7,873 nucleotides of DNA. Origin: Dehalococcoidia bacterium. GTDB lineage: Bacteria; Chloroflexota; Dehalococcoidia; JAUYDP01. The stretch covers positions 1-7,873 of the forward strand of contig JAUYDP010000026.1 of assembly GCA_030691805.1 (NCBI GenBank). Reading direction: 5' to 3'. The position numbers and the translations under genes are program-made. Under the pieces are notes generated by a model. That model was not told the DNA's origin, ran no database searches, and worked only from the letters and a program-made list of their open reading frames with translations. Of the stretch, positions 5,600-7,873 are shown one piece after another. Each line of letters begins with the position of its first letter. Position 1 is the first letter of the stretch.

Positions 5600-7150
5600 C
5601 TAGAGAGGGATGTTGCCGTGCTTCTTGGCCGGGTTGGTGTCCCGTTTATTCTGCAGCATCTCCAGGGCGCGAATGAGCCTGGGACGGGTCTCTCGAGGGT
5701 CAATGACTGCATCAATATAGCCACGAGCTGCGGCAATATATGGGCTAGCGAACTTCTCTCTGTATTCCTCTACCAGTCTCTGCCGGGTTTCTTCGGGGTT
5801 TGGCGACTTGTCTATCTCGTCTTTGAATACAATGTTGACCGCACCGTCAGGCCCCATGACGGCAATCTCCGCGGTCGGCCAGGCGTAGTTGATGTCCCCA
5901 CGGACGTGCTTGCTGCTCATGACGTCATAAGCACCGCCGTAGGCTTTTCGGGTAATAACCGTGATCTTTGGAACAGTGGCCTCGCAATAGGCGTAAAGGA
6001 GCTTGGCGCCTTGACGAATGATGCCTCCGTATTCTTGGGCAGTTCCGGGCAAGAAGCCGGGCACGTCTACGAAGGTGATCAAGGGGATATTAAAGCAGTC
6101 ACAGAATCGAACAAAGCGTCCCCCCTTCACCGACGAGTCAATATCCAGCACCCCAGCCAGGACCGCCGGCTGCTGCCCGACAATGCCCACGGCGCGTCCC
6201 CCCAACCTGGCGAACCCAACGATGATGTTGGCGGCATAGAACTCGTGCACCTCGATGAATTCACCGTCGTCTACCACGCCGGTAATGATTGCCCGCATGT
6301 CATAAGGTTTGTTGGGGTCATCTGGGATGATGTTAGCCAGCTCTTTATCCATTCGATTGGGGTCATCCCTGCATTCAACGGCAGGAGGGTCCTCCAGGTT
6401 GTTCTGCGGCAGATAGCTCAAGAGGCGTCGCACCGTAAAAAGCGCGTCCTCCTCGTTCTCGGCGGCGAAGTGGGCAACCCCGCTCTTGGTAGCATGAGTC
6501 ATGGCCCCCCCCAGCTCCTCGGATGTCACCTCTTCCCTGGTGACGGCTTTGATGACGTTGGGGCCGGTGATGAACATATAGCTGGTGTCCTTGACCATAA
6601 CGATGAAATCAGTGATGGCCGGGGAGTAGACGGCGCCGCCGGCGCAAGGCCCCATGATAACAGAAATCTGGGGGACAACCCCAGAGGCCAGGGTGTTGCG
6701 AAGAAAGATATCGGCATATCCGCCCAGGCTCAGGACACCCTCCTGTATACGGGCGCCGCCGGAGTCATTTAGGCCGATGACCGGAGCGCCATTTTTCATA
6801 GCCAGGTCCATGATCTTGCAGATTTTCTGGGCGTGGGCCTCTCCCAGGGACCCGCCGAAGGCGGTGAAGTCCTGGGCGAACACGTAGACCAGCCTGCCGT
6901 CAATCCGTCCGTAGCCGGTAACCACCCCATCACCCAGGGGACGCTCTTGATCAAGTCCGAAGTCGGTGACCCGGTGGGTAACAAAGGCGTCCAGCTCTTC
7001 GAAGGTGCCCTCGTCAAGGAGGAGGTCCATGCGCTCTCTGGCCGTCAGCTTTCCCTTGGCATGCTGGTCCTGGATGCGCTTCTCCCCACCCCCCAGTTTT
7101 GCCTGCTCTAAAAGTTCATTGAGATGTTTACGCTTTGCTTCGATAGTCAT
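5600..7150 (-). CDS. mmdA: Acyl-CoA carboxyltransferase (12S / MmdA / PccB type)
   Basis: Crotonase-fold carboxyltransferase that moves CO2 between biotin and propionyl-/methylmalonyl-CoA. 516 residues, normal for the family. Seen: N-terminal half with NDSGGARIQEGVLSLGGYADIF (128-149) and MGPCAGGAVYSPA (166-178), forming the first oxyanion hole; C-terminal half with VDVPGFLPGTAQEYGGIIRQ (361-380), RKAYGGAYDVMSSKH (401-415), and AWPTAEIAVMGPDGAV (423-438); and the characteristic C-terminus KKHGNIPL. The Asp in GGAYDVM (D409) seems equivalent to the residue (D422 of Streptomyces PccB) associated with propionyl- over acetyl-CoA preference; I recall this and did not align it. No Shine-Dalgarno lies directly before the ATG; see the leader features. 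First gene of an operon with the carboxyltransferase and biotin carrier genes. Transcarboxylase, decarboxylase and carboxylase roles cannot be separated by this subunit alone. Confidence 0.95.
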   Translation of the reverse strand: MTIEAKRKHLNELLEQAKLGGGEKRIQDQHAKGKLTARERMDLLLDEGTFEELDAFVTHRVTDFGLDQERPLGDGVVTGYGRIDGRLVYVFAQDFTAFGGSLGEAHAQKICKIMDLAMKNGAPVIGLNDSGGARIQEGVLSLGGYADIFLRNTLASGVVPQISVIMGPCAGGAVYSPAITDFIVMVKDTSYMFITGPNVIKAVTREEVTSEELGGAMTHATKSGVAHFAAENEEDALFTVRRLLSYLPQNNLEDPPAVECRDDPNRMDKELANIIPDDPNKPYDMRAIITGVVDDGEFIEVHEFYAANIIVGFARLGGRAVGIVGQQPAVLAGVLDIDSSVKGGRFVRFCDCFNIPLITFVDVPGFLPGTAQEYGGIIRQGAKLLYAYCEATVPKITVITRKAYGGAYDVMSSKHVRGDINYAWPTAEIAVMGPDGAVNIVFKDEIDKSPNPEETRQRLVEEYREKFASPYIAAARGYIDAVIDPRETRPRLIRALEMLQNKRDTNPAKKHGNIPL

Positions 7151-7158
7151 AAAAACAC

Positions 7159-7173
7159 TTATAGGCCCGCCAT
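7159..7173 (-). other. Possible four-codon leader ORF (MAGL) before mmdA
   Basis: ATG GCG GGC CTA TAA ends 8 nt before the mmdA ATG. AAAGGAG (7187-7193) is the only good Shine-Dalgarno-like sequence in the leader; it is 13 nt from this ATG but 36 nt from mmdA's. Reinitiation from this mini-ORF would explain the lack of a proximal ribosome binding site. The ORF is too short to support by coding statistics. Confidence 0.3.
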
Positions 7174-7183
7174 CCGACGGGCC
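7164..7183 (-). other. GC-rich hairpin in the mmdA 5' leader
   Basis: GGCCCG/CGGGCC 6-bp stem with an 8-nt loop lying between the AAAGGAG element and the mmdA start, followed after 8 nt by TTTTT and then the ATG. It may modulate translation or act as a weak attenuator; the T-run is too far from the stem for a standard terminator. Confidence 0.45.
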
Positions 7184-7236
7184 CCGCTCCTTTGCGAGGT
7201 AATCTGTTTTGGGATGGACTCTTAAATACCAGGGCG

Positions 7237-7266
7237 ATTATACCACCGTTCAGAGAGAAGGGACAA
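7237..7266 (-). promoter_or_regulatory. Sigma-70-type promoter of the carboxyltransferase operon
   Basis: On the minus strand TTGTCC (7261-7266), 18-nt spacer, perfect TATAAT (7237-7242). Predicted transcription start near 7230, giving a leader of about 80 nt before mmdA. The upstream cupin ends at 7325, so the operon can be transcribed independently of it. Confidence 0.65.
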
Positions 7267-7296
7267 GGGCGGTTGATTATTCGATACTCACCCCTC

Positions 7297-7321
7297 GGTG
7301 GTGGGTTCGTAGAGCACCACC
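7297..7321 (-). other. Hairpin just downstream of the cupin stop codon
   Basis: GGTGGTG and CACCACC pair over 7 bp with an 11-nt loop, starting 4 bp after the cupin stop codon. No T-run follows on the minus strand, so termination is only a possibility. It lies within copy 2 of the tandem repeat. Confidence 0.35.
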
Positions 7322-7326
7322 CTCTC
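7302..7326. repeat. Tandem repeat copy 2, after the cupin stop
   Basis: 22 of 25 bases match 7333-7357, 31 bp away. It reads as an alternative cupin C-terminus (RVVLYEPTTEG then stop) but in the +1 frame relative to the gene, so it is not translated as part of it. Confidence 0.75.
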
Positions 7327-7729
7327 ACTCATTGGGATCGTAAAGCACCACGCTCTCTTGCTCATTAGGGTCGTTGCGGGCTACGATGGCCAGGGCTGTT
7401 TCGGTGGCGCTGAGATTTACTGGCTGATGAGGCACATTGGCAGCGATGAAGACGAAGTCCCCCTCCTCGGTTATCCTGCTCTGACGAAGCCCCGGGCCGT
7501 ATCGGGTCTCTACCCGCCCTTTAAGGAGGTAGATAGCCGTCTCGTAGCCTCGATGAAGGTGAGGCTCAGCAGCGCCCCCCGGCGGAATGACGATCAGGTT
7601 CATGGAGATCCCTTTCGCCCCGGCAGTGGCCTCGGATATGCCGACGAAATAGGGCAGGCGCTGTCGTGACATCGTCTCGGCCGGCGGCCGCACGATGACC
7701 ACGGAGGGTTCCGGGTCTGCTGTTGCCAT
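7325..7729 (-). CDS. Small single-domain cupin protein
   Basis: 134-residue cupin_2-type beta-barrel, soluble, substrate unknown. Seen: motif 1, PGGAAEPHLHRGYETAIYLLKG (split here as PGGAAEPHLH, RGYETAIYLLKG; residues 50-71) with probable metal ligands H57, H59 and E63; motif 2, GDFVFIAANVPHQPVN (90-105) with H101. All four expected ligands are present, so metal binding is likely. GAGGAGG-like Shine-Dalgarno (AGGAGG) 7 nt before the ATG at 7727-7729 fixes the start. An AT-rich patch around 7768-7785 (TATATT on the minus strand) may hold its promoter, but no -35 is convincing. Its last codons are echoed in a tandem repeat after the stop. It has its own leader and is separated from mmdA by a strong promoter, so a role in carboxyl transfer is not implied. 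Confidence 0.88.
   Translation of the reverse strand: MATADPEPSVVIVRPPAETMSRQRLPYFVGISEATAGAKGISMNLIVIPPGGAAEPHLHRGYETAIYLLKGRVETRYGPGLRQSRITEEGDFVFIAANVPHQPVNLSATETALAIVARNDPNEQESVVLYDPNE
7333..7357. repeat. Tandem repeat copy 1, C-terminal codons of the cupin
   Basis: Encodes the ESVVLYDP segment near the end of the cupin. Matches 7302-7326 at 22 of 25 positions with a period of 31 bp, which is not a multiple of three. Confidence 0.75.
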
Positions 7730-7873
7730 TTAACAACCTCCTCTCTGTCGCCTCGGCACGATGGAGCATATAGAGAATATAGCCTATCTGCGAATCATAC
7801 CACCCCGGCAGCCCGGCCGCCAGACAGCGCAGTAGCAGCCAGCTATCAGTGTTCGGCCATCAGCCATTGGCTA
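7730..7873. other. Gene-free edge sequence upstream of the cupin
   Basis: Apart from the cupin's ribosome binding site and an AT-rich possible promoter region at 7768-7785, I see no ORF, RNA gene or strong repeat in this stretch. Confidence 0.5.

Noticed and set aside
5618..6772. 384-residue plus-strand ORF opposite mmdA.
   Set aside because: Long antisense frame is a by-product of codon bias in mmdA, whose family motifs are unambiguous on the minus strand.
7164..7183. Intrinsic terminator or riboswitch before mmdA.
   Set aside because: The T-run is 8 nt from the stem and short, and no conserved riboswitch core (for example cobalamin box) is recognisable in the ~80-nt leader.

Overview
This 7.9-kb window looks like bacterial chromosome. 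It is moderately GC-rich, and every convincing gene lies on the minus strand. The core genes point to an organism that interconverts propionate or methylmalonyl-CoA, probably an uncultured anaerobe. Overall style (TTG/GTG start candidates, an IS200-like gene among palindromes) reminds me of Chloroflexota/Dehalococcoidia-type genomes, but that is an impression and not a demonstrated assignment.

Layout in the direction of transcription (right to left): a small single-domain cupin (7325-7729); a 174-bp gap with a good sigma-70-type promoter, a 5' leader hairpin and a four-codon mini-ORF; then a carboxyltransferase operon of mmdA-type 12S subunit (5600-7150), pyruvate/oxaloacetate carboxyltransferase 5S-type subunit (4056-5552) and biotin carrier protein (3556-4059), the last two overlapping by ATGA. 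A Fpg/MutM DNA glycosylase (2659-3477) follows after a 78-bp gap holding a hairpin. Next is an IS200/RAYT-like HUH transposase (1874-2329) enclosed by a pair of ~54-bp inverted repeats (1821-1874 and 2559-2612). Last is a 515-residue protein of unknown function (65-1612) with a C-terminal RNxxxH motif typical of HEPN ribonucleases.

How the genes work together: 12S-like + 5S-like + separate biotin carrier, with no biotin carboxylase and no membrane decarboxylase subunit, is the composition of the Propionibacterium-type transcarboxylase (methylmalonyl-CoA + pyruvate <-> propionyl-CoA + oxaloacetate). The same parts could serve a carboxylase or a sodium-pumping decarboxylase if missing subunits lie elsewhere.

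The most interesting non-coding signal is the inverted-repeat pair around the transposase. The two copies differ at three positions in 54. Two of these form a compensatory C-G to G-C exchange in a hairpin stem and the third falls in a hairpin loop, so the fold appears to be what is conserved. This resembles REP/RAYT systems. The HEPN-like protein, which carries an internal 25-codon duplication, is the second candidate for follow-up.
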